Assembly: GCA_045545665.1 (NCBI GenBank)
Contig: JAZQBL010000033.1
Location: 1-60,674, forward strand
From: RGIG7213 sp045545665
GTDB taxonomy: Bacteria; Bacillota; Clostridia; Oscillospirales; CAG-272
Direction of reading: 5' to 3'
DNA length: 60,674 nt
The notes beneath the pieces were generated by a model. It did no database searches. It saw only the letters and a program-made list of their open reading frames with translations, and had not been told where the DNA came from. The position numbers were made by a program, and so were the translations under genes. This document shows, piece by piece, positions 43,228 through 52,510 of the stretch; within the stretch, counting starts at the first letter, position 1; every line of letters begins with the position of its first letter.

Positions 43228-44544
43228 ATGGGTATCAAGGTTGTAAAATTCGGCGGTTCATCTCTTGCAAGTGCCGAACAGTTCCGCAAGGTTGCGGAAA
43301 TAATAAAGGGTGACGATGACAGACGTTACGTAGTTGCTTCCGCTCCCGGAAAACGCTTCAAGGGCGATTTTAAAATAACGGATATGTTTTATCTTATATA
43401 TGACAGAGTCACATCCGGAGAAAACATCGACGTTCTTTTCGATGAAATAACGGGAAGATATCAGCAGATAGCTGACGGTCTCGGTATTGATATGCAGATG
43501 GATGCCGAATTTGCAAAGATCAAAAACGCACTTTACGGTATGGCGGGCAGAGATTACGCCGCATCAAGAGGTGAATATCTCAACTCCATGCTCTTGGCAA
43601 AATATATGGGCTATGATTTCATAGACGCAGCAGAAGTTATCTTCTTCAAGCACGACGGAACGTTTGATTCCGAAAAAACGAACAAAATACTTTCAGAAAG
43701 ACTCAAAAAGCATCCGAGAGCCGTTGTCCCCGGATTTTACGGTTCAATGCCCAACGGAACGATAAAGACGTTTTCAAGAGGCGGTTCGGATATAACAGGT
43801 TCGATAATCTCACGTGCGGCGAACGCAGAGCTTTACGAAAACTGGACGGACGTTTCGGGATTTCTTATGGCTGACCCCCGCGTCGTTGACGATCCCAAGG
43901 TTATAGAAACCATCACCTACCGTGAGCTTCGTGAGCTTTCTTATATGGGTGCTACGGTTTTACACGAGGATGCGATATTCCCCGTTCAGATAGCAGGTAT
44001 CCCGATAAACATCAGGAACACGAACATTCCTCAGGATCCCGGTACGATGATCGTTGCAAGCAGTGAAAAGTACGACACAAAGAACATCATCACAGGTATC
44101 GCAGGCAAGAAGGGCTTTTCCGCAATACATATAGAAAAGGATATGATGAATGCTGAGGTCGGATTTACAAGAAAGATACTTTCCGTTCTCGAAGAAAAGA
44201 ACATATCCTTTGAGCATCTTCCCTCCGGAATCGACACGATGACGATAATACTCAAAACAGAGTACGTTGAAGGTTTAAGAGAACAGATAGTAAACGATAT
44301 CAAGCGTGCCGTAAAGCCCGACAAGATATACATTGCTGACGGTATAGCTCTTATCGCCGTAGTCGGCCGTGCAATGGTAAAAACAAAAGGAACTGCTGCA
44401 AAGCTGTTCTCTGCGATTGCAAAAGCAGATATTAATGTAAAAATGATAGATCAGGGTTCTGACGAGCTCAATATCATTCTCGGTATTGAAGAATCCGATT
44501 TTGAAAAAGCAATGTCAGCTATTTATAGCGAATTTGTTAATTAA
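43228..44544 (+). CDS. lysC: Aspartate kinase
   Basis: A 438-residue enzyme for the first step of the lysine/threonine/methionine pathway, ATP + L-aspartate to aspartyl phosphate. KFGGSSLASAEQF at the N-terminus and the kinase block FSRGGSDITGSI; two ACT domains at about 290-435 for feedback control. GAAAGGA precedes the ATG. It is followed directly by the T-box promoter region. thrC for the threonine branch lies 11.5 kb downstream. Confidence 0.95.
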   Translation: MGIKVVKFGGSSLASAEQFRKVAEIIKGDDDRRYVVASAPGKRFKGDFKITDMFYLIYDRVTSGENIDVLFDEITGRYQQIADGLGIDMQMDAEFAKIKNALYGMAGRDYAASRGEYLNSMLLAKYMGYDFIDAAEVIFFKHDGTFDSEKTNKILSERLKKHPRAVVPGFYGSMPNGTIKTFSRGGSDITGSIISRAANAELYENWTDVSGFLMADPRVVDDPKVIETITYRELRELSYMGATVLHEDAIFPVQIAGIPINIRNTNIPQDPGTMIVASSEKYDTKNIITGIAGKKGFSAIHIEKDMMNAEVGFTRKILSVLEEKNISFEHLPSGIDTMTIILKTEYVEGLREQIVNDIKRAVKPDKIYIADGIALIAVVGRAMVKTKGTAAKLFSAIAKADINVKMIDQGSDELNIILGIEESDFEKAMSAIYSEFVN

Positions 44545-44567
44545 TTCAAAAAAAACGAAAAAACCGC

Positions 44568-44596
44568 TTGACACGTTCGCATTTGTGTGATATAGT
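44568..44596 (+). promoter_or_regulatory. Sigma-A promoter of the T-box transcript
   Basis: Perfect -35 TTGACA (44568-44573), 17-bp spacer, -10 TATAGT (44591-44596), about 25 bp upstream of the T-box stem I. Confidence 0.85.
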
Positions 44597-44616
44597 TAAG
44601 CCAATATTCAAAGGCT

Positions 44617-44863
44617 TTGACGAAGAAAAGTAAACTGTATGCTTTCCACAGAGAGGGAATGGTGCTGAAAAGTTCCCGAAAGATGTCCGGTTGAATCTCA
44701 CTTCCGAGCTTGACACTGAATTTTATTAGGTGTTCACGGATCTCCTCCGTTACAGGGATAGGGCATTTTAGTGTCCGAAGTTACAAATGCGGGTGGTACC
44801 GCGGATAAATCAAGTTATTTTTCCGCCCCGACAGATTTTTGTCTGTCGGGGCTTATTTTTTTG
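44617..44863 (+). promoter_or_regulatory. T-box riboswitch, specifier probably Leu (CUC)
   Basis: Stem I starts around GAAGAAAAGTAAACTG (with the AGTA loop side) and closes with CGGTTGAATCTCACTTC. The specifier loop reads GAATCTCA (44693-44700), and by alignment with the glyQS loop layout (GAAAGGCA) the codon is CTC (44697-44699), leucine. The AG-rich bulge AGAGAGGG and the T-box core GGGTGGTACCGCGG (44791-44804) are clear. The UGGU of the antiterminator (44794-44797) requires a tRNA ending ACCA, which fits tRNA-Leu (discriminator A) and excludes serine. The terminator (44825-44861) has a CCCCGACAGA/TCTGTCGGGG stem and a long T-run. Uncharged tRNA-Leu would therefore switch on the genes at 44876-48177. 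Confidence 0.9.
44825..44863 (+). terminator. T-box terminator hairpin
   Basis: GCCCCGACAGA and TCTGTCGGGGC with a TTTTTG loop, followed by TTATTTTTTT; alternative to the antiterminator at 44789-44820. Confidence 0.9.
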
Positions 44864-44875
44864 AAAGGATATGTT

Positions 44876-46540
44876 ATGTCAGAATTTATCAACCGCACTC
44901 TCGGCGAACAGATAGAATATATCGCTGAGAATTTTCCGAATCAGCCTGCTGTAAAATATGCGGCAAAATTCACCTATGAAAGAACGTACAAAGAATTCAA
45001 CGAGGAGTGCGACAAGATCGCAAAAGCGTTTATGGCACTCGGTGTTGAAAAAGGCGACAAGGTTGCAATGTGGGCAACTAACTACCCTCAGTGGCTCCTT
45101 ACGCTTTTCGGTGCGGCTAAAATAGGCGCAATTCTCGTTACGGTAAACACAAACTATAAAATATATGAAGCCGAATATCTGCTTAAACAGTCAGATTCCA
45201 AAATCCTTGTAATGTGTGACGGCTTCAAGGATTCCGACTACGTCGATATAATGTACCGCCTCGTTCCCGAAATCAAGGAATCAAACGGCGGTGAGATCAA
45301 CTGCAAGAAGCTTCCCTTCCTCAAGCGTGTCATCACGATCGACGAAGAAAGCCACGAGGGTATGCTTCACTGGGATGAATTTGCCGAAATGGGCAAGGAT
45401 ATCACAGATGAACAGCTCAATGCGGTAAAGGCAACGCTTGACGTTCACGACGTTGTCAATATGCAGTACACATCGGGTACGACGGGATTCCCCAAGGGCG
45501 TTATGCTGACTCACTACAACATAATAAACAACGGTCTCGGCATAGGCGACTGTATGAAGTTTTCGGAAAAAGATAGGCTTTGTATCCCCGTTCCCTTCTT
45601 CCACTGCTTCGGTCTTGTACTTGCTGTAATGGCAAGCATTACGCATGCAACGACGATGGTTCCCGTAAACTATTATCAGCCCCTTACCGTACTTGAAGTA
45701 CTTGAAAAAGAGCAGTGTACGGCTGTACACGGTGTTCCCACGATGTTTATTGCGATGCTTGAGCATCCCGAATTCAAGCGCTTCAAGCTCAATCTTCGTA
45801 CGGGCATTATGGCAGGTTCTCCCTGCCCCATCGAAATGATGAAACGTGCCATTGATGAAATGGGTATGCGAGAGATCACGATAACGTACGGTCAGACGGA
45901 GGCGTCCCCTGCCTGCACGATGACGACGACAGACGAAACGCTTGAGCACCGTGTAAACTCAGTCGGACGTTCAATGCCCTGCGTTGAAACGAAGATCGTC
46001 GATCCCGAAACCGGCGAAACGCTCGGTCCCGGCAAGAACGGCGAATTCTGTGCAAGAGGCTACAACATAATGAAGGGTTACTACAAGATGCCCGAAGCGA
46101 CCGCACAGGCAATAGATAAAGACGGCTGGCTTCACACAGGCGACCTTGCGTGCGTTGACGAAAACGGATATTACAAGATCACCGGGCGTATAAAGGATAT
46201 GATAATCCGCGGCGGCGAAAACATTTACCCCAAAGAAATAGAAGATTTCATATACACACACGAGAAGGTAAAGGACGTACAGGTAGTCGGTGCGCCGAGC
46301 GTGCAGTACGGTGAAGAGATATGCGCTTTCGTTATCCCCAAGGATGACACGGAGCTTACAGTCGAAGAAATAAAAGAATACGTAAAAGCAAATATGGCGC
46401 GTCACAAAGTACCGAAATACATCATTATCATTGACGAATTCCCTATGACGGCAAGCGGAAAGATACAGAAATTCAAGCTTCGTGAAATGGCTGTCGATAT
46501 GCTCAATTTGCACGATGCGGCATCCGTCGAAACTGCATAA
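44876..46540 (+). CDS. AMP-forming acyl-CoA synthetase
   Basis: From the ATG at 44876 (behind GAAAGGAT, just after the T-box terminator) the protein is 554 residues. ANL-superfamily motifs: YTSGTTGFPKGVMLTH (P-loop), TYGQTEASP, LHTGDLACVDENGY, and GRIKDMIIRGGENIYPKEIE. The C-terminal lysine is in MTASGKIQKF. It activates a carboxylic acid with ATP and CoA; the sequence resembles FadD/medium-chain types but the true acid is unknown. Leucine-linked control suggests a branched-chain acid, which is inference. Followed by two TIM-barrel enzymes in the same orientation (17- and 10-bp gaps). Confidence 0.92.
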   Translation: MSEFINRTLGEQIEYIAENFPNQPAVKYAAKFTYERTYKEFNEECDKIAKAFMALGVEKGDKVAMWATNYPQWLLTLFGAAKIGAILVTVNTNYKIYEAEYLLKQSDSKILVMCDGFKDSDYVDIMYRLVPEIKESNGGEINCKKLPFLKRVITIDEESHEGMLHWDEFAEMGKDITDEQLNAVKATLDVHDVVNMQYTSGTTGFPKGVMLTHYNIINNGLGIGDCMKFSEKDRLCIPVPFFHCFGLVLAVMASITHATTMVPVNYYQPLTVLEVLEKEQCTAVHGVPTMFIAMLEHPEFKRFKLNLRTGIMAGSPCPIEMMKRAIDEMGMREITITYGQTEASPACTMTTTDETLEHRVNSVGRSMPCVETKIVDPETGETLGPGKNGEFCARGYNIMKGYYKMPEATAQAIDKDGWLHTGDLACVDENGYYKITGRIKDMIIRGGENIYPKEIEDFIYTHEKVKDVQVVGAPSVQYGEEICAFVIPKDDTELTVEEIKEYVKANMARHKVPKYIIIIDEFPMTASGKIQKFKLREMAVDMLNLHDAASVETA

Positions 46541-46556
46541 AGAAAGGAAAATAAAA

Positions 46557-47357
46557 ATGAAACTAAGTTTTTCAACACTCGGCTGTCCCGACTGGACGTG
46601 GGGCGAAATACTTTCAATATCGAGAGACCTCGGATTCGAAGGTATCGAAATAAGAGGGATCATGCGTGAGATGTTCCCGCCGAGAATAAAAATATTTTCA
46701 GACGAAAACATAGAAAAAACAAAAGCCGAGCTTAAAGCGGCAAATCTTGAAATACCGATACTCACCTCGGGTGCTTATTTATCGGATCCTTCGCAGATAC
46801 CGCTTGCGGAATTTGAAGTTCTTGCATACGCACAGCTTGCACAGAAGCTCGGTGTCAAATACGTTCGTGTTATGGGCGAAAACACACCCGGTCCCGCAGT
46901 AGATTGCGACCTTGACGATCTTGCCGCCGAATATGACAAGATCTGCGATATGTTGGCACCTATGGGAGTCACTCCCCTTTTGGAAACAAACGGTATCCTC
47001 GCATCGTCGCTTAAGATGTCACAGCTTATGCAGAACGTAAAAAGCGAAAACAAGGGTGTTCTTTGGGACGTGAACCACACGTGCCGCTACTTTGACGAAA
47101 CGCCCGATTTTACGCTCCGTAATATCGGAAAGTTCATCAAGCACGTCCACATAAAAGATTCCGTAAAAACCCAAAACGGTATAAAATATATGCTTATGGG
47201 TTACGGCGATCTTCCCGTCAAGGAAGCCGTAACGGCGCTCGAAAACATCGGATACGACGGATATTTTTCATACGAATGGGTAAAGCGTTGGGTTCCCGAG
47301 CTTGAAGCTTCGGGAATAGCCTTCCACACTTATATGTCATACATGCGTTCACTTTAA
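46557..47357 (+). CDS. Sugar phosphate isomerase/epimerase (TIM barrel)
   Basis: From the ATG at 46557, behind GAAAGGA, the protein is 266 residues. It has the AP-endonuclease-2-like TIM barrel: KLSFSTLGCPDW start, GFEGIEIRG, TNGILASS, WDVNHTCRY, KHVHIKDS and DGYFSYEWVKRW. Metal ligands are a Glu, Asp, His, Glu set. Members isomerise sugars or inositol derivatives; the substrate here is not known. It is the second gene of the T-box operon and ends 10 bp before the amidohydrolase. Confidence 0.88.
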   Translation: MKLSFSTLGCPDWTWGEILSISRDLGFEGIEIRGIMREMFPPRIKIFSDENIEKTKAELKAANLEIPILTSGAYLSDPSQIPLAEFEVLAYAQLAQKLGVKYVRVMGENTPGPAVDCDLDDLAAEYDKICDMLAPMGVTPLLETNGILASSLKMSQLMQNVKSENKGVLWDVNHTCRYFDETPDFTLRNIGKFIKHVHIKDSVKTQNGIKYMLMGYGDLPVKEAVTALENIGYDGYFSYEWVKRWVPELEASGIAFHTYMSYMRSL

Positions 47358-47367
47358 GGAGTTTCAA

Positions 47368-48177
47368 GTGTATAAGATCTTTGATATCCACACACACATC
47401 TATCCCGATGCCATATCCGAAAAAGCAGTCGTCGCTCTCGGAAATTTTTACGATTTCGTACCGCAGGGCAAGGGACGCTATGACGATATGACAAAGCAGG
47501 ATAAAGAATACAACGTCTCGGGATTTCTCGTTTTTTCCGTTGCAACAAACGGTCACCAGGTACACCGTGTAAACGAATTTCTCGCAAAAACGGCACAGGC
47601 GGCAAATGCTGACGGCTTCAAGACTGTCGCCTTCGGCGGTCTGCACCAGGACTGCGAGGATATGAAAGCCGAAATAGACTATGCGCTTTCTTTGGGTCTT
47701 AAAGGGATAAAAATACACCCCGATATACAGGGCATAGATATCGACGACAAGCGTCTTTATCCGCTGTATGAGGAAGCGCAGGATAAGTTCCCAATCTATT
47801 TCCACATTGGCGACAACCGTCCGCAGTATCAATTTTCAAAGCCGAAAAAATTAAGGAAAATACTTGACGAATTTCCGAAATTGAAGGTCGTTGCCGCACA
47901 CCTCGGCGGATATATGACATCCGACGAAGGCGTTGAATATTTAAGCGGCCACGAAAACGTCTGGTACGATACGTCCTCGGCACTCTGGGCAATGTCCCCC
48001 GAAAAAGCCGAATACCTGATCGGCAAATTCGGTTCGGAAAAGGTAATGTTCGGAACGGATTATCCCGTTATGTGTCCTCACGACGAGCTTGAGCTTTTCT
48101 TCAAAATAAAGCTTTCGGAAAAGCAAAGAGAAGATATTCTCTATAATAACGCAATAAACTTCTTGAATTTAAAATAA
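47368..48177 (+). CDS. Amidohydrolase family protein
   Basis: A 269-residue metal-dependent TIM-barrel hydrolase (amidohydrolase-2 type). Metal ligands: DIHTHIYPD near the start, HIGDNRP, VVAAHLGGY and FGTDYPVM. Such enzymes hydrolyse or decarboxylate small substrates. It starts at GTG (47368) after a clear AAGGAG. It is the last gene of the T-box operon. Confidence 0.88.
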   Translation: MYKIFDIHTHIYPDAISEKAVVALGNFYDFVPQGKGRYDDMTKQDKEYNVSGFLVFSVATNGHQVHRVNEFLAKTAQAANADGFKTVAFGGLHQDCEDMKAEIDYALSLGLKGIKIHPDIQGIDIDDKRLYPLYEEAQDKFPIYFHIGDNRPQYQFSKPKKLRKILDEFPKLKVVAAHLGGYMTSDEGVEYLSGHENVWYDTSSALWAMSPEKAEYLIGKFGSEKVMFGTDYPVMCPHDELELFFKIKLSEKQREDILYNNAINFLNLK

Positions 48178-48182
48178 TATCA

Positions 48183-48216
48183 AAAAGCCTCAAAGTCTGT
48201 GACTTTGGGGCTTTTG
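48183..48216 (+). terminator. Terminator of the T-box operon
   Basis: AAGCCTCAAAGT and ACTTTGGGGCTT pair with one G-T, followed by TTGAATT. It lies between converging genes. Confidence 0.75.
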
Positions 48217-48222
48217 AATTAA

Positions 48223-49968
48223 TTACAGCTCTTCTCCGTTCACGGAAGGGAAAAGAAAATATTTAACTCTTTCCTTGAAAAGTCTTGAGTTGACAGCTTT
48301 CTTTGCACTTTTTACCACAGCCGAGTCCGTCGCTTCATCAACTACAGTCTTCAGTGCTTGCACAGCAAATTTATGTCCGGGAAACTCTTGTGCTTTTATT
48401 CGTATACCGTCGGAATAAAAGTAAGTTCTGATATATCGAAAATTGGAAAGCTCAAGAAACGCAACCGTCAATTTTAAAACAGGCACGTCCTCCTCGTCAA
48501 GCGTCAATTCTCCGTAGCAGGAAATACGGTATTCATCATCACCGATCTTAACAACACTTTCAACGCTTTTTTCGTATCCCGCATAAAACGAATACGTGCA
48601 ATCGTCCTCTGTAATTTTTATACCGCATCCGTTTTCTCCGAATTCATATCGTATCCTTTTTATTCCGGGTCTGAAATTATTGTGTATTGCCTGGCACATC
48701 ATCGGCAAAAGGCTTACGCCGCGGCGCTCGTCATCATACAAGGAAACCGTTTTTACACAGTTACCGAGCAACGCTTTACCGTCACTTCTGCACTTTCCCG
48801 AAATGAGTCTGCCGTGCTGATGTTCATTGTTATAAAGGCATTTTTCGTGCTTGCGAAGCATCTCAAGCGCATCTTCGTTCTCATCGAGTACGCTTTTCGG
48901 AATATATTTTTTTCCGAAATATTTTTTTATAAGCGGGTATATATCACTTCTTTGAAACACGTCCGAATTGTATCCCGTTGTCAAAACAAGCATACAATTC
49001 TTTTTAAATATATGAAGATTACGTCCGAACATACCGTTGAACAGTACTTCACCCTCTTCGGGATCTACCCACATATGGTATCCGTAGTCGTATTTTCCGG
49101 TTATAGGCGGGGTTTTTATCTGTACCTTCGTGGCTTCTTTGATCCATTTATATGGAATTATTCGTTTATTCTTCCACATACCGTTTTGCAGTATAAGCGT
49201 TCCGAGCTTCAAAACGTCCTCGGGAAGCATATACAGTCCCCAACCGCCTTTTTCTATTCCTTCCGGGCTTTTTTCCCAATAGTATGACGTGATACCGAGA
49301 GGTGAAAAGAGTCTTTCGGAAAGATAATCGCAAAGGCTTTGCCCCGTGATCTTAACGATGACGGAAGCAAGCATATACGAATTCATGCTGTTATATTGAA
49401 ACGACGTTCCCGGGCGGAATTTCTGAATAGACGACAAAAACTGTGCCGTCCAGTTTTTATCAGTTACGGAGTTTATTTCGTTAAACTGTACGCCTGTACT
49501 CATTGTAAGGAGATGGCGTATTGTGATCTTTGCGCCCGTAAGCTTTCCGATAACTCCGATTTCCGATGCGAAGATATCACCGAGCTTTGTATCAAGCGTA
49601 AGCTTTCCTTCGGATATAAGCAACCCTATTGCAAGTGAGGTTACCGACTTACTGAGTGAATGAAACGCACTTTTTATATTCAACGTATACGGATAAAACT
49701 CACCTTTGGAAATTATTTTATCTCCACGTGCTATAATAAGAGTTTGAAGTCTCAAAGAGTTTTTGTTTTCAAGCTCCGTATAAAAATCGTTTATATATCC
49801 GCTGTCAACGCCGACGCTTTCGGGAGATACGAACGGAAGCGGCTCTGACGTTTTTTCTATATCAAACGCGGGTTTTCCTTCTGTCTTATCGACACGTGAC
49901 GTCACTTTTTCCATTCTCGTAAGATATGCCCCAAGCATACGTGTACTACTTACATTTTTTCTGTCCAC
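48223..49968 (-). CDS. Class-C beta-lactamase-like serine hydrolase
   Basis: From the GTG at 49968, behind GGAGG, the protein is 581 residues; a longer frame to 50064 contains the promoter, so it is rejected. There is no signal peptide, so it is probably cytoplasmic, or exported by another route. The beta-lactamase/D-Ala-D-Ala-like domain is at about 45-360. The active-site SxxK is SLSK (Ser104-Lys107) and the YxN-like motif is in FQYNSMNSYML. A second, beta-rich domain at about 400-560 is of unknown fold. Members act as esterases or peptidases. The substrate is unknown. Confidence 0.85.
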   Translation of the reverse strand: MDRKNVSSTRMLGAYLTRMEKVTSRVDKTEGKPAFDIEKTSEPLPFVSPESVGVDSGYINDFYTELENKNSLRLQTLIIARGDKIISKGEFYPYTLNIKSAFHSLSKSVTSLAIGLLISEGKLTLDTKLGDIFASEIGVIGKLTGAKITIRHLLTMSTGVQFNEINSVTDKNWTAQFLSSIQKFRPGTSFQYNSMNSYMLASVIVKITGQSLCDYLSERLFSPLGITSYYWEKSPEGIEKGGWGLYMLPEDVLKLGTLILQNGMWKNKRIIPYKWIKEATKVQIKTPPITGKYDYGYHMWVDPEEGEVLFNGMFGRNLHIFKKNCMLVLTTGYNSDVFQRSDIYPLIKKYFGKKYIPKSVLDENEDALEMLRKHEKCLYNNEHQHGRLISGKCRSDGKALLGNCVKTVSLYDDERRGVSLLPMMCQAIHNNFRPGIKRIRYEFGENGCGIKITEDDCTYSFYAGYEKSVESVVKIGDDEYRISCYGELTLDEEDVPVLKLTVAFLELSNFRYIRTYFYSDGIRIKAQEFPGHKFAVQALKTVVDEATDSAVVKSAKKAVNSRLFKERVKYFLFPSVNGEEL

Positions 49969-50013
49969 ATTTGCCCTCCGATCATCTATAAAATCATTCT
50001 TTTTATGTATACT

Positions 50014-50042
50014 ATTATACAAATTGTTTTTTTTAAATTCAA
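50014..50042 (-). promoter_or_regulatory. Sigma-A promoter of the serine hydrolase gene
   Basis: On the minus strand -35 TTGAAT (50037-50042), 17-bp spacer, -10 TATAAT (50014-50019). It sets the start codon downstream at GTG 49968. Confidence 0.75.
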
Positions 50043-50057
50043 TACACACCTTGTTAC

Positions 50058-50086
50058 TTGACATAAAACATTTTATGATGTATAAT
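50058..50086 (+). promoter_or_regulatory. Sigma-A promoter of the lipid kinase operon
   Basis: Perfect -35 TTGACA (50058-50063), 17-bp spacer, -10 TATAAT (50081-50086). It is divergent from the promoter at 50014-50042. Transcription would start near 50093, leaving no room for a ribosome site before the ATG at 50101. Confidence 0.85.
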
Positions 50087-50127
50087 TAGTTTGTGTATTT
50101 ATGATTAAAATTACGGAGACATTAAAA

Positions 50128-51027
50128 TTGAAAGCAAAAAAAGACGTTTCACTTATAATAAATCCACGGGCAGGCTCTTCGCATTCAAAAGAATATGCTG
50201 TCAGTATCACCTCGCTTTTGTCAGAACGCGGTTATAATACAAGCACATACTTCACAGAATCACAGGGGCACGCAACACAGCTCGCGAAAGAGCTTTCCTC
50301 AAAAAGCGACTTTATCGTTTGTTGCGGCGGTGACGGCACACTTAACGAAACAGTGTGCGGTATTATTGAATCGGGTTCCGATATTCCTTTGGGATATATC
50401 CCCGCAGGTACAACAAACGATTTTGCAAAGACTCTTAAACTTTCCAAAAACCTGACAGACGCCGTAAATATAATAACGGAAGAAAACGCTGTATCACTCG
50501 ATGTAGGCTTTATAAATGAACAAAAACCTTTCGTATACGTTGCATCTTTCGGATTGTTCGCAAGCGTTTCGTACGCAACGGCACAGGAATCAAAAAACAA
50601 ATACGGACACGCAGCGTATATTATCGACGGAATAAAATCACTTTCGGATATAAAAACGCATAAAGCTAAAGTAACAGCTGACGGTATAGTTTACGAAGGA
50701 AGCTTTATATTCGGTTCTGTGACAAATTCCCTTTCTTTGGGCGGAGTAATGAACTTCAAAGCATCCGACGTCACGTTGAACGACGGCAAATTTGAACTTT
50801 TGCTTATAAAAACTCCCGAAAGTATACCGCAGATCGGTAATATCGTTGTAAGCATGATAAACCAGCAGTTTAATGCAAAGGAGATAATTTTTACCCATGC
50901 ATCGGAAATACTGTTCGAGTTCGAATCTCCCACGGCATTTACCTCTGACGGAGAATATGCCGGAACGTATGAAAAAATAAAAATAACAAATTCAAAAGGC
51001 AAGCTCCGCTTGTATACAAAAAAATGA
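50128..51027 (+). CDS. YegS/DagK-family lipid kinase
   Basis: About 299 residues from the TTG at 50128, which follows ACGGAG by 9 bp; the ATG at 50101 is only a few bases after the predicted transcription start and has no ribosome site. The N-terminal kinase domain has LIINPRAG and the catalytic GGDGTLNE; the C-terminal beta domain ends FTSDGEYAG. It phosphorylates diacylglycerol or a related lipid, recycling it after lipid-linked transfers. Its stop overlaps the next gene by 4 bp (ATGA). Confidence 0.9.
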   Translation: MKAKKDVSLIINPRAGSSHSKEYAVSITSLLSERGYNTSTYFTESQGHATQLAKELSSKSDFIVCCGGDGTLNETVCGIIESGSDIPLGYIPAGTTNDFAKTLKLSKNLTDAVNIITEENAVSLDVGFINEQKPFVYVASFGLFASVSYATAQESKNKYGHAAYIIDGIKSLSDIKTHKAKVTADGIVYEGSFIFGSVTNSLSLGGVMNFKASDVTLNDGKFELLLIKTPESIPQIGNIVVSMINQQFNAKEIIFTHASEILFEFESPTAFTSDGEYAGTYEKIKITNSKGKLRLYTKK

Positions 51028-52361
51028 AAATTTTAAAAACACTGTTACTTGTTTTTGTAACACTGCTGCTTACGTTGCCGACTGTATGGGCAAGCGAACC
51101 ATCATCGCTCAAAGCAACAAAAAGCGCTATAGAATCAGCGGACTTTACGGTAAATATTCAAAGCATCAACACTGTGGAAAAAGTAACGGAATATCTCAAC
51201 GGACAAACATCCCGCTTTGCGGAAAACGGTGTTGAAGTGCTCGGAGTTGATGTCGTATCTTTTGATCCCGCTTTATCGGAAACAAAAGACGGAAGCTTTT
51301 CGTTTGTCGCTGAACTTTTATGTAAAAACTACCGAATAACAACGAAAGAGATCAGCGGTGTTATTGTAAGCAGACCGGTTTCGATAACGTTATCAACATC
51401 GCATACAACCATTTCCGAAGGTGAAGAATGTACGTTAAGTGCAAGCATCACAAATTATGGCAAAGAAGATATCACCTGGTTTGAATGTACAAGCAAAAAT
51501 AAAATCGGAACTGAACTTAAAGAAACGTCGGACACGTTGACAGTATCCCCCTCATCCGGCACAAAATATTATTATTGTATCTCAAGCGGTGCAATCAGTA
51601 ATATGGTTGCTGTCAGCGTAACTGAACCGTTTGTTTCAATAACGGATATCACGCTTGACGATTTTTCATTTGTTTGTGGTATTCCTTTCGAACTTAATGC
51701 TGTTATTTCACCTGATAATTCAACGGAGCGTACGATAGTCTGGAAAGTCGTTTCAGGCGATGCTTTCATATCATTAAATAAAATAACGGCAAAGCAAAGC
51801 GGCATAATAATCGTTGAAGCACGTGTAAAAGATGGCGGTAAAGACGGAAACGACTATGTAAAGCGTTTTGAATTATACGCAGAAGAAAACAGAGATCCTG
51901 CCATGCAGATCAGTTGGGATGCATATCCCGTATCCCCAAAGGTAATAACTTCAGTTTCTTTTGTATCAAACAACAAAAAGGACGTTCAGATAACTGTTCT
52001 TTCAGATATAACGGCAAACAAAGCCTTGAATGATGCTGATATACCTGCAAAAACTGTGATCGCAACCGCCCATATCGTGGGCGACGAGCTTTCCGACGTA
52101 TCATCTGTAAAACTTCAATTTGAAAGTAAGTACGCAAGCAAAGAGGTAAGCGTTGTATCCATTGACAGTGACGGCAACCTTACTCACACAAATGCATCAA
52201 TATCCGACAAAGCAACTCTTGATGTTCCCGCAGGCAACGTATCGTATGTAATAGCAACGCAAAATACACACTCGACAGATCTTTCGTTTTTGTTTATGCT
52301 TATTCCCGTACTGCCGATAATACTGATTCCCGTATTTATACGCATATCAAAAAAAGACTGA
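51024..52361 (+). CDS. Secreted Ig-like protein with C-terminal membrane anchor
   Basis: A 445-residue protein with signal peptide (about 1-24, ending VWASE). At about 115-190 and 195-285 there are beta-sandwich, Ig-like modules (SITLSTSHTTISEGEECTLS, ITDITLDDFSFVCGI, BIG2-like). The C-terminal membrane helix (about 420-440) ends RISKKD. The function is unknown. It is coupled to the lipid kinase gene by the 4-bp overlap, suggesting a surface protein made with a lipid-recycling enzyme. Confidence 0.75.
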   Translation: MKILKTLLLVFVTLLLTLPTVWASEPSSLKATKSAIESADFTVNIQSINTVEKVTEYLNGQTSRFAENGVEVLGVDVVSFDPALSETKDGSFSFVAELLCKNYRITTKEISGVIVSRPVSITLSTSHTTISEGEECTLSASITNYGKEDITWFECTSKNKIGTELKETSDTLTVSPSSGTKYYYCISSGAISNMVAVSVTEPFVSITDITLDDFSFVCGIPFELNAVISPDNSTERTIVWKVVSGDAFISLNKITAKQSGIIIVEARVKDGGKDGNDYVKRFELYAEENRDPAMQISWDAYPVSPKVITSVSFVSNNKKDVQITVLSDITANKALNDADIPAKTVIATAHIVGDELSDVSSVKLQFESKYASKEVSVVSIDSDGNLTHTNASISDKATLDVPAGNVSYVIATQNTHSTDLSFLFMLIPVLPIILIPVFIRISKKD

Positions 52362-52510
52362 TCACATTGAAAATTTTTCCTGTAATATTTTAAGCTTTAC
52401 GTGCAACAATAATATCGGAAGCTGAAAGACGCTTCCGAACAACTGATAGCGAGTGCCGATGGGCACCGTATCAAACGTAAAATACAGATTATATTACAAG
52501 GAGATTTAAA

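Noticed and set aside
44693..44699. Serine (UCU) specifier in the T-box
   Set aside because: The UGGU antiterminator bulge pairs with an ACCA end; serine tRNAs carry discriminator G, and loop alignment puts CUC in the codon position.
45281..45949. 222-codon minus-strand ORF inside the acyl-CoA synthetase
   Set aside because: Shadow of an intact, motif-complete enzyme.
52362..52510. Sigma-G promoter or riboswitch before the spore protein gene
   Set aside because: Small hairpins exist (GGAAGC/GCTTCC, GTGCC/GGGCAC) but no -35/-10 pair with correct spacing could be supported.
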